From: Cytobacillus firmus DS1
GTDB taxonomy: Bacteria; Bacillota; Bacilli; Bacillales; Cytobacillaceae
Direction of reading: 5' to 3'
NCBI RefSeq assembly: GCF_000565285.1
Contig: NZ_APVL01000007.1
Span: 1 to 64,000, forward strand
Length of the DNA: 64,000 nt
Shown: in pieces, positions 43,129 through 51,229 of the stretch
Layout: every line of letters starts with the position of its first letter
Numbering within the stretch: position 1 is the stretch's first letter
Translations under genes and position numbers: made by a program
Notes under the pieces: model-generated
The model's database searches: none
What the model was told of the DNA's origin: nothing
The model's input: the letters and a program-made list of their open reading frames with translations, nothing else

Positions 43129-43856
43129 GCTGGTTTCCTTTTTAAAGCCGTATATAGTATCAGTCCTGCCAGTGACGCTGTCAGGATGCCTGCCGGCCAA
43201 AGTCCGCCGGTGATGGCAAGCAGGACAAACATGGCAATGGTCAGGGCAAACAGCAGGAACATCCGCATTTCCCATAATACATTCGTGTTTGGAGGAAAGA
43301 TTAGGATGAACAGATGCAGAACGAATGCCACAAGGAACCATCCTAAAAAATTGCTGAACGGAATGTCATAGTAGACACCGGCTTCTTCCCAAATCCAATA
43401 TTTTTTAAGCTTAAAGGCGACCGGATCAATGATTAAATCGATGATCACAGCAATACAGGCACCGATCACAGGCTGAAGAAGTTTTTTGCCTGTTATGGCT
43501 GCGGCCAATGCATGGGAGGATCCCATCACCATCAGCCATGCAAACCCAATGGCTATCGGAACGCCGAATAAATTGGGTGCAAACCGATCTGTGTAATAAT
43601 ACTCGCCAAATAAAATGCCATAATACGATCCTATGAATTCTGCAAGATAGGAAACTATGAAAATACCCATGCTGATCAGATAACCTGTTCGTCCAAAGAC
43701 TTTGGTAAAATAAACAATTGCCAGGAGGCCGCTTAAAATCAGAAAAACAGCGTTCGCCCATTCAAGCCAGGGGGGCAGCAGATCAAAGCTGAGCAGAATC
43801 ACTCCGCAAATATACCAAAATATAAAAAAATGAAATAAGACATTGTCAAAGGTCAT
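43125..43856 (-). CDS. Carotenoid biosynthesis protein, CruF/DUF422 family
   Basis: This protein of 243 residues has seven to eight membrane spans and the CruF-like pattern: FGRTGYLISMGIFIVSYLAEFIGS, FGVPIAIGFAWLM and AVIIDLIIDPVAFKLKKYWIW. Homologues hydrate the terminal double bond of acyclic carotenoids. AGAGGAG lies six bases before ATG 43856; the longer frame to 43895 would start inside the promoter repeats. It is the first gene of the leftward operon. The reaction on a C30 substrate is inferred. Confidence 0.82.
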   Translation of the reverse strand: MTFDNVLFHFFIFWYICGVILLSFDLLPPWLEWANAVFLILSGLLAIVYFTKVFGRTGYLISMGIFIVSYLAEFIGSYYGILFGEYYYTDRFAPNLFGVPIAIGFAWLMVMGSSHALAAAITGKKLLQPVIGACIAVIIDLIIDPVAFKLKKYWIWEEAGVYYDIPFSNFLGWFLVAFVLHLFILIFPPNTNVLWEMRMFLLFALTIAMFVLLAITGGLWPAGILTASLAGLILYTALKRKPA

Positions 43857-43879
43857 CGGTTTCTCCTCTTTATTATTTG

Positions 43880-43907
43880 TACAATTATTATACATTAATT
43901 ATACAAA
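43880..43907 (-). promoter_or_regulatory. Triple 11-bp repeat at leftward carotenoid promoter
   Basis: On the minus strand TTGTAT, ATGTAT and TTGTAC follow one another exactly 11 bp apart (TACA on the plus strand at 43880, 43891 and 43902). Two TATAAT sequences lie within the repeats. The pattern and spacing match those before the rightward operon at 35633, indicating one shared regulator. Confidence 0.65.
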
Positions 43908-44194
43908 TGTGAGAACTAATATGAAATGAATTGTCTCTTTTGAAAACTAAACACATTTATAAAGGGGTCTGATGTTCTTTGCGGAAGGAATATTTCCGGT
44001 TATAGAGAATATGAAGAGAAAAAGTGGATTAAACAGGAAGATTCCTATGGACTCATTATTTTTTTGCATTGCGAAGACTCCCTTTAACCCTGCGCCTGCA
44101 TTTCGTTTAATCGTTACTGGCATGTTTTTTTGCATGCCTGGGGATGGATTCATTGCTGTGCCGTTTCCAGCCATGCTTTTTAAACCAATCGAAA

Positions 44195-44236
44195 AAAAGA
44201 CTTTCTGAAATATCCGGGAAAGTCTTTTATTTTTTT
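44195..44236. terminator. Bidirectional terminator
   Basis: AAAAGACTTTC (44195-44205) and GAAAGTCTTTT (44218-44228) pair over 11 bp with T-rich tails on both strands. It overlaps the stop codon of the leftward CBO0543 gene. The rest of the 300-base gap from 43908 holds no convincing gene. Confidence 0.75.
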
Positions 44237-44802
44237 CCTGTTCCTTTTTCAAGACTCTGAAAACTCTCCATTCTCGTTACCCAGTACCCGCTGTAATATA
44301 GTGTGAGAAAAATGACAAAATCATATAAAGTAGACCAGCCTTTGGGATTGTAGAAATCAATGGCGTCAAATAAATTCATCCCTCCGAATGCTGCAATAGC
44401 AGAAAATATGATTCCCTTTACCAATGTATTCATTTCAGGTTTAATTTGAAGAGCTAACATTATCCATGTTGGAGCCAATGAAAAGTGATACGGCAAAAAT
44501 AAAAAAGGTGCCAGGGGGATAATAATCATAGGGTAGGACCATAATCCCAAAGATAATGCTGCCAGATCTATTGTCAGGGATAAAATGATGACTGCTAATC
44601 CAGCCAGGAGAAGACGCCCGGTGCTGTCTTTCTTTCTAAACTTAAACCATATCAGCCAGGGAATGATAAACAAAGCAAGTCCGGCCCACCATTGCCACGT
44701 ATTAATAAAATCATTCTTGACTATATCCGCGAATACAGAGCTTATATCCGTAAATTGTTCGTATGCCTGTTCAGACTTGGCCAGTCCTTTATCAAACGTC
44801 AT
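44227..44802 (-). CDS. CBO0543 family membrane protein
   Basis: This protein of 191 residues has about six membrane spans and the family pattern: WWAGLALFIIPWLIWFKFR, an acidic residue in the TIDLAALSLGLWSYP region and a C-terminal YSGYWVTRMESF. Function is unknown. ATG 44802 is chosen because GGGTGA lies six bases upstream; TTG 44808 is an alternative. A second, diverged member is at 46765, so the family is duplicated locally. Confidence 0.75.
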   Translation of the reverse strand: MTFDKGLAKSEQAYEQFTDISSVFADIVKNDFINTWQWWAGLALFIIPWLIWFKFRKKDSTGRLLLAGLAVIILSLTIDLAALSLGLWSYPMIIIPLAPFLFLPYHFSLAPTWIMLALQIKPEMNTLVKGIIFSAIAAFGGMNLFDAIDFYNPKGWSTLYDFVIFLTLYYSGYWVTRMESFQSLEKGTGKK

Positions 44803-44995
44803 GCCCAATCACCCATTCTTTCTAGTTTAGCTTCCAGGGCTTTCATTCGTCGTTAGAAGCAATTTTTAATATGCACATAATTCCGTCTGTTAATACAAAT
44901 ATATAAACCTGATTCTCCCTTGCCCGATATTGAAGCAGGAGGAAGGACTAGGATTAATCACATCTTCAGATGATGAAGTGAAAGTTGTGCAAAGT

Positions 44996-45021
44996 AGCAT
45001 CCCTGAAAATTCAGGGATGCT
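44996..45021 (+). terminator. Strong hairpin, possible terminator
   Basis: AGCATCCCTGAA pairs with TTCAGGGATGCT over 12 bp with only two unpaired bases between, followed by CTTTGTC. It lies 105 bp before the DUF2975 gene; nothing else is seen in the 320-base gap. Confidence 0.4.
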
Positions 45022-45126
45022 CTTTGTCTATTCGATAATAAAATAATCAAAAACATTAAATATTTATTGAAAAACGATAAATAATAGATTAAAATCAAAT
45101 TGAAAATAAGAAATGAGGTGCTTTTT

Positions 45127-45609
45127 ATGGAAAAGGTAACAACGCTGTTTTTAAAAATAGCCGTTATTCTATTAGGAGTCCCAATTTTAGTTTTGTGCAT
45201 TTTTTTGGTGCCTGAACTGGGGAATGTCGCAGGTGAATTGCTGCCGAAGTTTGCTTTTTTTAAATATTGGGTTTACATCGTATTTTATGGATCGACGATC
45301 CCCTTTTACTTTGCGCTGTACCAGGCTTTCAAACTTTTACGCTATATTGACAAAAATAAAGCGTTCTCTGATTTATCTGTCATCGCATTAAAGAAAATCA
45401 AATATTGTGCCATCACCATCGCCTGTCTGCATGTGCTGGTCCTGCCGCTATTCTATGTTTTTGCAGAGTTAGACGATGCCCCTGGTGTTATCTTCGTCGG
45501 GTTGGTCGTTCCTTTTGCTTCAATGGTTATCGCCGTTTTTGCGGCTGTTCTCCAGAAGCTGCTGAAAGAAGCAATTGATATCAAATCAGAAAATGATTTA
45601 ACGGTCTGA
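45127..45609 (+). CDS. DUF2975 membrane protein
   Basis: The 160-residue protein has four membrane spans and the DUF2975 pattern (FALYQAFKLLRYIDKNKAFSD between spans 2 and 3). ATG 45127 has GAGGTG six bases upstream; the in-frame ATG at 45100 has no site. DUF2975 genes are regularly coupled to a small XRE regulator, as here with a 9-bp gap. Function is unknown. Confidence 0.83.
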   Translation: MEKVTTLFLKIAVILLGVPILVLCIFLVPELGNVAGELLPKFAFFKYWVYIVFYGSTIPFYFALYQAFKLLRYIDKNKAFSDLSVIALKKIKYCAITIACLHVLVLPLFYVFAELDDAPGVIFVGLVVPFASMVIAVFAAVLQKLLKEAIDIKSENDLTV

Positions 45610-45618
45610 GGTGAGAAC

Positions 45619-45828
45619 ATGACAATTATAATCAATGTTGATGTGATGCTGGCAAAAAGAAAAATGAGTGTAACGGAACTCTCAGAAAGGGTAGGAATCA
45701 CCATGGCCAATCTCTCTATCTTAAAAAATGGAAAAGCAAAAGCGATCCGGTTTTCAACTTTGGAGGCCATCTGCAAAGCATTGGACTGCCAGCCTGGCGA
45801 TATCCTGGAATACCGCAGTGATGAATAA
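45619..45828 (+). CDS. Small XRE (YozG-type) regulator
   Basis: The 69-residue Cro-like protein reads DVMLAKRKMSVTELSERVGI, then ANLSILKNGKAKAIRFSTL, with a C-terminal CQPGDILEY typical of this subfamily. It follows the DUF2975 gene with GAGGTGAGAAC between them, so they form a two-gene operon. It probably regulates its own operon. Confidence 0.87.
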   Translation: MTIIINVDVMLAKRKMSVTELSERVGITMANLSILKNGKAKAIRFSTLEAICKALDCQPGDILEYRSDE

Positions 45829-45829
45829 A

Positions 45830-45889
45830 TGGGACAGGGGGATAGGTTCATCGTCCCAATTGGGACAATGAACCTGTCCCTTTGTCCCA
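45830..45889. repeat. 60-bp near-perfect palindrome
   Basis: The sequence from TGGGACAGGGGG to CCTTTGTCCCA reads as an inverted repeat centred at 45859/45860, with GTCCCAATTGGGAC in the middle and few mismatches. It contains GGGAC/GTCCC four times. It could stop transcription in both directions, though no T run follows. Similar elements recur in Bacillus genomes as intergenic repeats (from memory). Confidence 0.7.
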
Positions 45890-45907
45890 GAGAAAGGAGT
45901 ATTTCAA

Positions 45908-46711
45908 ATGCATTTGACTATTCGTAAATTGGAATCTCAGCCGGTGAGAGCCCTAAAGCAGCTCTTTCGTTTCGGCTGGGAGCAGGCTTTGTCCTGCTTG
46001 TTTCCTGTTGTCATTTTTGCTTCTTTAGCTTTAACCAAATTCCTGCCGTTGCCCATTCTGCCGCGGTATGACTGGCTTTTGATCATATGTCTTCTGATGC
46101 AGTGGGTAATGGTGAAATCGGGGCTTGAAACAAAGGATGAATTGAAGGTTATCACTTTGTTCCACATTATTGGGCTTGCACTTGAACTTTTTAAGGTGCA
46201 TATGGGCTCATGGGCTTATCCGGAGGAGGGCTATTCCAAGGTGTTTGGAGTTCCTTTGTACAGCGGCTTCATGTATGCCAGTGTAGCAAGTTATCTGTGC
46301 CAGGCATGGAGGAGGCTGAAGGTTGACCTGGTCAAGTGGCCGCCTTTCCTGGCAGTAGTGCCTCTTGCCGCTGCGATTTATCTGAATTTTTTCACTCACC
46401 ATTATTGGATCGATATCCGCTGGTGGCTCTCCGGAATGGTTCTGGTCATTTTTTGGAGATCCTGGGTCAGTTACGAGGTAGGCGGAATCCAGTACCGTAT
46501 GCCGCTTGCACTATCTTTTGTTCTTATCGGATTCTTCATATGGATAGCGGAAAATATCGCAACATTCTTTGGGGCCTGGGAGTATCCCAATCAGGCCGAT
46601 GCATGGAGTCTCGTTCATCTGGGGAAGGTGAGTTCATGGCTTCTGTTAGTGATTGTGAGCTTTCTTATAGTGGCGACCCTTAAGCAGGTTAAAGGGAAGA
46701 CTTGCGCTTAA
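45908..46711 (+). CDS. DUF817 family membrane protein
   Basis: The 267-residue protein has about eight membrane spans and the DUF817 landmarks: FGWEQALSCLFPV, LFKVHMGSWAYPEEGYSKVF, VPLYSGFMYASVASY and ATFFGAWEYPNQ. The function is unknown. AGAAAGGAG precedes the ATG. It stands between the palindrome and the convergent CBO0543 gene. Confidence 0.85.
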   Translation: MHLTIRKLESQPVRALKQLFRFGWEQALSCLFPVVIFASLALTKFLPLPILPRYDWLLIICLLMQWVMVKSGLETKDELKVITLFHIIGLALELFKVHMGSWAYPEEGYSKVFGVPLYSGFMYASVASYLCQAWRRLKVDLVKWPPFLAVVPLAAAIYLNFFTHHYWIDIRWWLSGMVLVIFWRSWVSYEVGGIQYRMPLALSFVLIGFFIWIAENIATFFGAWEYPNQADAWSLVHLGKVSSWLLLVIVSFLIVATLKQVKGKTCA

Positions 46712-46764
46712 GAAGCTTTCGGTCAATAATAATTGAATTTATTGGGCTGGCATCAATCCGCACG

Positions 46765-47256
46765 TTATAGAAAATCAAACAAGAACAAATATAGGGCAGC
46801 TATAGGAACAGAAAGAATCAATGCCCGCAGTTTATGTGCATGGTGTAAACGGATCATAGGAAACATAATGGCCACAAATTGAAAAGACCACCAGATATTC
46901 CATCCGTTATGGTAGGTTATGAGACTAAGACGGGATGCCAGCCATTCAGCCGCCCAAAACAAAACCATCCATCTTGCATAATAAAAGATTTTACTTTTAA
47001 GATTGCTGGGATAATTAGATAAAAACACAAAGCCAAGTAAAGGATTAATAACGATGTTATGCAAGAGATGGACGCCCATCAAATTCAAAAGCCCTTTTTC
47101 AAGCTCCCATAGGTGAAAATGGCTGTGGGAAATAAATTCATAAATGAAAGATGCCACGGAAATATACAGCAGGGTAGGATAATATCTTTCCCAGTTTTTC
47201 CAGTCGCCTCTTATATAAGAAAGAATGCTAACCAATAATACAAGGATGTAGTGCAT
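46765..47256 (-). CDS. CBO0543 family membrane protein (second copy)
   Basis: The 163-residue protein has about five membrane spans. Family features are LLHNIVINPLLGFVFLSNYP, then RWMVLFWAAEWLASR and ITYHNGWNIWWSF. The ATG follows AAAATGAGGTGAACC. No function is known, and it is not in an operon. It shares only the general fold pattern with the member at 44227. Confidence 0.75.
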   Translation of the reverse strand: MHYILVLLVSILSYIRGDWKNWERYYPTLLYISVASFIYEFISHSHFHLWELEKGLLNLMGVHLLHNIVINPLLGFVFLSNYPSNLKSKIFYYARWMVLFWAAEWLASRLSLITYHNGWNIWWSFQFVAIMFPMIRLHHAHKLRALILSVPIAALYLFLFDFL

Positions 47257-47375
47257 AGGTTCACCTCATTTTACTGTTACTTAGTATGGACGATTTCCAT
47301 CATCAAATACCATTATCTGTAAAAAATAGGTCATTCATCCTTGTAATATTGTGTAATTATCCATATGCAATCGAG

Positions 47376-48143
47376 CTATTCAGCAGAATTTCCTCTTTTC
47401 ACTAAATACAGTGCAGTAATCCAGGAAGTAACAGGAATGACCATTGTTACCCCAATTCCTGCACAGAAAATTGTAATCATCTCGCCGCTGAAAATCTTTG
47501 AATTAATAATTTCTCCTGGTGAATAGGATAGGTCTTTAAACCAGATCAGGAGTGCTAAATATCCCCCGAAGAAGGCAAAAAATAACGTATTGGTGCTTGT
47601 TCCCAGGATATCCTTGCCGATGCTGATGCCAGCCTGGAACAATTCCTTTCGGCTAATGTCCGGGTGATGATAATGGATTTCCCTCATTGGGGAAGAAATG
47701 GCCATAGCAGCATCCGTGATGGCTCCAATTGTACTCATGATGATGACAGACGCAGCCACTTTAACGAAATCAACCCCAATATAAAGCGAAAATATGCTCA
47801 ACTCTTCTATTTCCTCTTCACCAAATCCCTGGATCATGGCCTTTTCTGCAATAATGACAATGAACACAATGAGAACGACCGTAGTAATGATCGAAGCCAG
47901 AAATGCGGTTATCGTCTTAATGTTCACTTCATTTATAAAAAATAGATTGATGCAGCCAATGAAGGCACAGGCAATTAATGTAACGATAATGGGATTGATG
48001 TTTGGATCGTTCATAAAGAAAAGGACGAAAATAATTACTCCGAAGTTGAGGAAGATCGCAAAAAATGATCTGGCCCCTTTTTTTCCGCCTATAAGGATCA
48101 TCAGAATAAATAATATGGCAGCCAGCACTAGAATTGCATTCAT
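47376..48143 (-). CDS. YibE/F family membrane protein
   Basis: The 255-residue protein has about seven membrane spans and the conserved core IGAITDAAMAISSPMREI and GKDILGTSTNTLFFAF. It overlaps the end of the upstream YibE/F gene (48140) by four bases. The pair corresponds to the split YibE and YibF arrangement often seen in Firmicutes. Function is unknown; a transport role is assumed. Confidence 0.85.
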   Translation of the reverse strand: MNAILVLAAILFILMILIGGKKGARSFFAIFLNFGVIIFVLFFMNDPNINPIIVTLIACAFIGCINLFFINEVNIKTITAFLASIITTVVLIVFIVIIAEKAMIQGFGEEEIEELSIFSLYIGVDFVKVAASVIIMSTIGAITDAAMAISSPMREIHYHHPDISRKELFQAGISIGKDILGTSTNTLFFAFFGGYLALLIWFKDLSYSPGEIINSKIFSGEMITIFCAGIGVTMVIPVTSWITALYLVKRGNSAE

Positions 48144-49258
48144 TTTCGTGCCCTCTTTCTATTAATGAAATATATGGCAGTATACAAGCCAATCGGAATG
48201 GTGATCACGATTCCGATTCCTCCGGCAAGTGCCCGGGCTAATTCAAGTGAAAGGTTCATGGATAGGCTGAATCCGAGCGGTGAGTCATTTTTTATATACA
48301 AAATAAGCATCGGAATGGAGCCGCTGATATAGGCGAAAAACAAGATATTCGTCATGGTGCCCATAATATCTTTGCCCACTTCCATTCCAGAGCGTTTAAG
48401 ATCCTGCACTGGAATGCTGTTATTTTTTTCATATAAGCTGAACAGGGAAGATGACATGGTAATGGCGACATCCATAACCGCTCCTAACGAGCCGATAAAT
48501 AACCCGGCTAAGAACACCATCTGATAGGGCCTGGTTATAAACTGGAGCTCTTCGTATCTCAGCCCCTTCCCGCCAGTCAGCCATATGACCAGATAAGTGA
48601 TCAATAATGACAAGAATGTTGCCGCAAGCGTTGCGATAATGGCTGCATACGTTTTTTCGTTAAACCCGTTTACGAGCAGAAGGGAGGTAACGGTAAATAG
48701 GATGACTGCCGCACTGCATATCAGCAGCAGACTTATTTCCGGATTTTTCAAATATACATCTAATGCATAGGAAAGCAGCACGGCATTAACTGCCAGGCTG
48801 ATGATGGAAAAGAGGCCTTGCTTTTTACCGACAAAGAGCAGTATCAGGATAAAGATCCATCCTGTTAGCAGTATGTAATGATCCCGCTTCAGATCAAGGA
48901 TATCTCCGCTTAATTCTGCAGTACCCCCTTTTTTCTCCTTTATGGACACAAATAATTTTTGGCCGCTTTGAATTTTATAGTCATATGCTTTGGCTTTCGA
49001 ATACTGATTTGTTAAGTGAATATGCTGTCCTTTTGCTTTTCCATTCGTAATCTCAGCTATAATCCGCTGTTCATATATGCGATCTTTATTATCATAAACA
49101 TCCGTTACTTCTTCAGAGTGAACAAGCTGGACTTCCTTTACTTCAGCTATTGTCCGTTCATAGAAAGAATCATTGTTCTGGACAAACAGTACGGAGGCAG
49201 CTATGCCTATTGCCAATATGATATAAAAATAGAACTTTTTAATAGGGATGTTATTCAA
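48140..49258 (-). CDS. YibE/F family membrane protein
   Basis: The 372-residue protein starts with one membrane anchor, an extracytoplasmic domain (about 25-125) and then about seven spans holding the family core LGAVMDVAITMSSSLFSLYE and GKDIMGTMTNILFFAY. TTG 49258 is preferred because GGAGG lies six bases upstream; the frame extends to 49372 without such a site. The core repeats that of the next gene, suggesting ancient duplication and a heterodimer. Confidence 0.83.
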   Translation of the reverse strand: MNNIPIKKFYFYIILAIGIAASVLFVQNNDSFYERTIAEVKEVQLVHSEEVTDVYDNKDRIYEQRIIAEITNGKAKGQHIHLTNQYSKAKAYDYKIQSGQKLFVSIKEKKGGTAELSGDILDLKRDHYILLTGWIFILILLFVGKKQGLFSIISLAVNAVLLSYALDVYLKNPEISLLLICSAAVILFTVTSLLLVNGFNEKTYAAIIATLAATFLSLLITYLVIWLTGGKGLRYEELQFITRPYQMVFLAGLFIGSLGAVMDVAITMSSSLFSLYEKNNSIPVQDLKRSGMEVGKDIMGTMTNILFFAYISGSIPMLILYIKNDSPLGFSLSMNLSLELARALAGGIGIVITIPIGLYTAIYFINRKRARK

Positions 49259-49414
49259 AATAAACCTCCAGGAGTATAAAAATACAAGACCTTTGCAACG
49301 GAATAAGGATATCAGTAACTTTTTCGGATAGTCAAGTTTATCCCTGTTCTGGATGGGAGACTTGTTGATCAAAAAAAATGATAAAATTTGTCAGAATACT
49401 GGACGGAAATATAT

Positions 49415-49429
49415 TGACCAATGTGGTCA
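49415..49429 (+). promoter_or_regulatory. TetR-type operator 1
   Basis: TGACCA-ATG-TGGTCA is a perfect palindrome overlapping a possible -35, TTGACC (49414-49419), with TACTCT (49437-49442) at 17-bp spacing. Confidence 0.7.
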
Positions 49430-49447
49430 TCTTTGCTACTCTTGAAT

Positions 49448-49462
49448 TGACCATATTGGTCA
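49448..49462 (+). promoter_or_regulatory. TetR-type operator 2
   Basis: TGACCA-TAT-TGGTCA repeats operator 1 with a 33-bp centre spacing, just before the TetR gene. Confidence 0.7.
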
Positions 49463-49465
49463 TTA

Positions 49466-50173
49466 TTGCGAAAGGAGTGCAATATAATTAATACTACTTT
49501 TTACAGTTTGAAACCCGAAAAACAGGAACGGATTATCAATGCGGCCATGAAGGAATTTGTAAAGAGCGGCTTTGAAAAGGCATCTACAAATGAAATGGTA
49601 AAGGATGCACAAATAAGTAAAGGCTCATTGTTTAACTATTTCACCAATAAAAAGGATTTGTACTTCTTTTTGATTAAGAATGCCGTAAACATCATTGAAC
49701 AAATCTATGTTGAAATAGACATGAATGAAAGGGACATTTTTGAAAGGATCAGTCAGGTAGGGTTCATTAAGCTAAACATTCAAAAAAAGTATCCCCTTGT
49801 ATTTGATTTCTTGAAATCGCTGCTTGAAGAAGATGCGCAGGATGTGAAATCTGAAATAAATCAACTGCTGGCAACCATTCAAAAAGATGGCTTCAAAAGA
49901 ATTTACGAAAACATCGACTGGTCAAAGCTTCGGAAGGATATTGAACCTGAAAAGGCGATGAATATCCTGAATTGGACCATGACTGGTTTTGCGGAACTGC
50001 AAATCGCCAAAATCAAGTCATTTGAGGATATCGGTACCGAGGTGTTTAACGAATGGGACAGCTATAAAGAAATTTTAAAGAGCTGTTTTTATCGCAGTCT
50101 AACGGGCAGTAAGACCCCACTTCAAGACTCAGAGGAATCAAAGGATGATAAGTGGGGGTCAAACTGCCCGTAA
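49466..50173 (+). CDS. TetR/AcrR family regulator
   Basis: The protein of up to 235 residues has the TetR helix-turn-helix: RIINAAMKEFVKSGFEKAST, then ISKGSLFNYFTNKKDLY. The frame can open at TTG 49466, but AAAGGAG (49471-49477) lies inside it; the position that best suits that site and the protein family (x-NTTFYSLKPEKQ) is ATT at 49487 or ATA at 49484, both rare starts. Two palindromic operators precede it. The last 25 residues are encoded by an intergenic repeat. It probably represses itself and the ABC exporter downstream. Confidence 0.83.
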   Translation: MRKECNIINTTFYSLKPEKQERIINAAMKEFVKSGFEKASTNEMVKDAQISKGSLFNYFTNKKDLYFFLIKNAVNIIEQIYVEIDMNERDIFERISQVGFIKLNIQKKYPLVFDFLKSLLEEDAQDVKSEINQLLATIQKDGFKRIYENIDWSKLRKDIEPEKAMNILNWTMTGFAELQIAKIKSFEDIGTEVFNEWDSYKEILKSCFYRSLTGSKTPLQDSEESKDDKWGSNCP

Positions 50174-50292
50174 AGGCCCGAAAGAAGGACAAAGACTAAG
50201 GACGCCACGTCCTGTGGCAACGTCTTTGTGACCCACTTCCTGTGGGCCTCAACTAACAATCAGTGGGGGATAAAGAAAACCCCCACTGATTG
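50102..50292. repeat. Cluster of inverted repeats between TetR and ABC genes
   Basis: Three dyads lie in tandem. First, ACGGGCAGT-aa-GACCCCACTT (50102-50122) pairs with 50150-50171. Second, ACAAAGAC (50189-50196) pairs with GTCTTTGT (50222-50229) around GCCAC/GTGGC. Third, CAATCAGTGGGGG (50257-50269) pairs with CCCCCACTGATTG (50280-50292). The second contains GCCACGTCCTGTGGCAACGT, present in reverse complement in copy B near 39806-39825. Confidence 0.7.
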
Positions 50293-50326
50293 AAGTTTCA
50301 CTTTATAAAAACGGGGAGGAATGAGC

Positions 50327-51229
50327 ATGAGCCTTTTAAAAGTAACCAATCTAACAAAAAAATTCGGCAAGTTTACGGCATTGGATGGGGTAAATCTTGA
50401 GTTAAACGCAGGTGAAGTACTGGGCTTCATCGGACCCAATGGCGCGGGCAAGTCAACCACGATCCGAGTGTTATTGGGAATCTTAAAGGCAACAGATGGA
50501 GAAGTAAAAATTTTTAGCAAGGACGCCTGGCAGGATGCTGTCGACATTCATAAAAGGGTTGCCTATGTGCCTGGTGACGTGAATCTATGGCCAAACTTAA
50601 CCGGGGGAGAGGTCATTGATTTATTTATAAAATTAAATGGTGCTGCGAATAAGGCAAAACGTGAGGAGTTAATCGATAAGTTTGATTTGGATCCATCCAA
50701 GAAGTGCCGAACCTATTCCAAAGGCAACAGGCAAAAGGTTGCTCTGGTTGCGGCCTTTTCCTCTGATGCTGACCTGTTCATTCTGGATGAGCCGACATCA
50801 GGACTTGATCCATTGATGGAAAAGGTTTTTCAGGAATGTGTAATGGATGTTAAAAAACAAGGAAAGAGCGTTCTCCTGTCCAGTCACATCTTATCGGAGG
50901 TAGAAAAGCTGTGCGACCGGGTAAGCATAATTCGTCAAGGCAAGATTATTGAGTCGGGAACTTTAAGTGAGCTTCGCCATTTAACCCGGACTCAAATGCT
51001 CGTTGACACGAAGCTGCCTATTACAGGATTAAATGAACTGAAAGGCATCCATGACATTCAGGAAAGTAAACATGGGATGACGTTTCAGGTGGATACGACG
51101 CAAATGGATGATGTGATTAAGCATATTTCTTCATTTGGCATCATCAGGCTGGAAAGTGCCCCGCCAACATTAGAGGATTTATTTATGCGCCATTATGAAG
51201 GGGAAAAGGATACAGGAGGTGTCCGCTGA
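50327..51229 (+). CDS. ABC transporter ATP-binding protein
   Basis: The 300-residue ATPase has Walker A GPNGAGKST, the signature region YSKGNRQK (typical variant for ABC-2 exporters), Walker B DLFILDEPTSGLD and the switch His in LLSSHILSEVE. ATG 50327 follows GGGGAGG by seven bases; ATG 50321 directly abuts it. It shares one base with the permease gene. Together with the upstream TetR it forms a drug- or peptide-export unit. Confidence 0.9.
   Translation: MSLLKVTNLTKKFGKFTALDGVNLELNAGEVLGFIGPNGAGKSTTIRVLLGILKATDGEVKIFSKDAWQDAVDIHKRVAYVPGDVNLWPNLTGGEVIDLFIKLNGAANKAKREELIDKFDLDPSKKCRTYSKGNRQKVALVAAFSSDADLFILDEPTSGLDPLMEKVFQECVMDVKKQGKSVLLSSHILSEVEKLCDRVSIIRQGKIIESGTLSELRHLTRTQMLVDTKLPITGLNELKGIHDIQESKHGMTFQVDTTQMDDVIKHISSFGIIRLESAPPTLEDLFMRHYEGEKDTGGVR

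Noticed and set aside
42466-43341. Longer start (43341) for the acyltransferase
   Set aside because: The extra 71 residues lie inside the CruF-like gene in another frame, whereas ATG 43128 overlaps its stop as ATGA with a ribosome binding site.
43947-44252. 101-residue minus-strand frame and a 78-residue plus-strand frame in the same gap
   Set aside because: They overlap each other and a bidirectional terminator, have no good ribosome binding sites and no recognisable features.
50102-50292. Possible CRISPR array or insertion sequence
   Set aside because: The repeats are inverted, not regularly spaced direct repeats, and there is no transposase.
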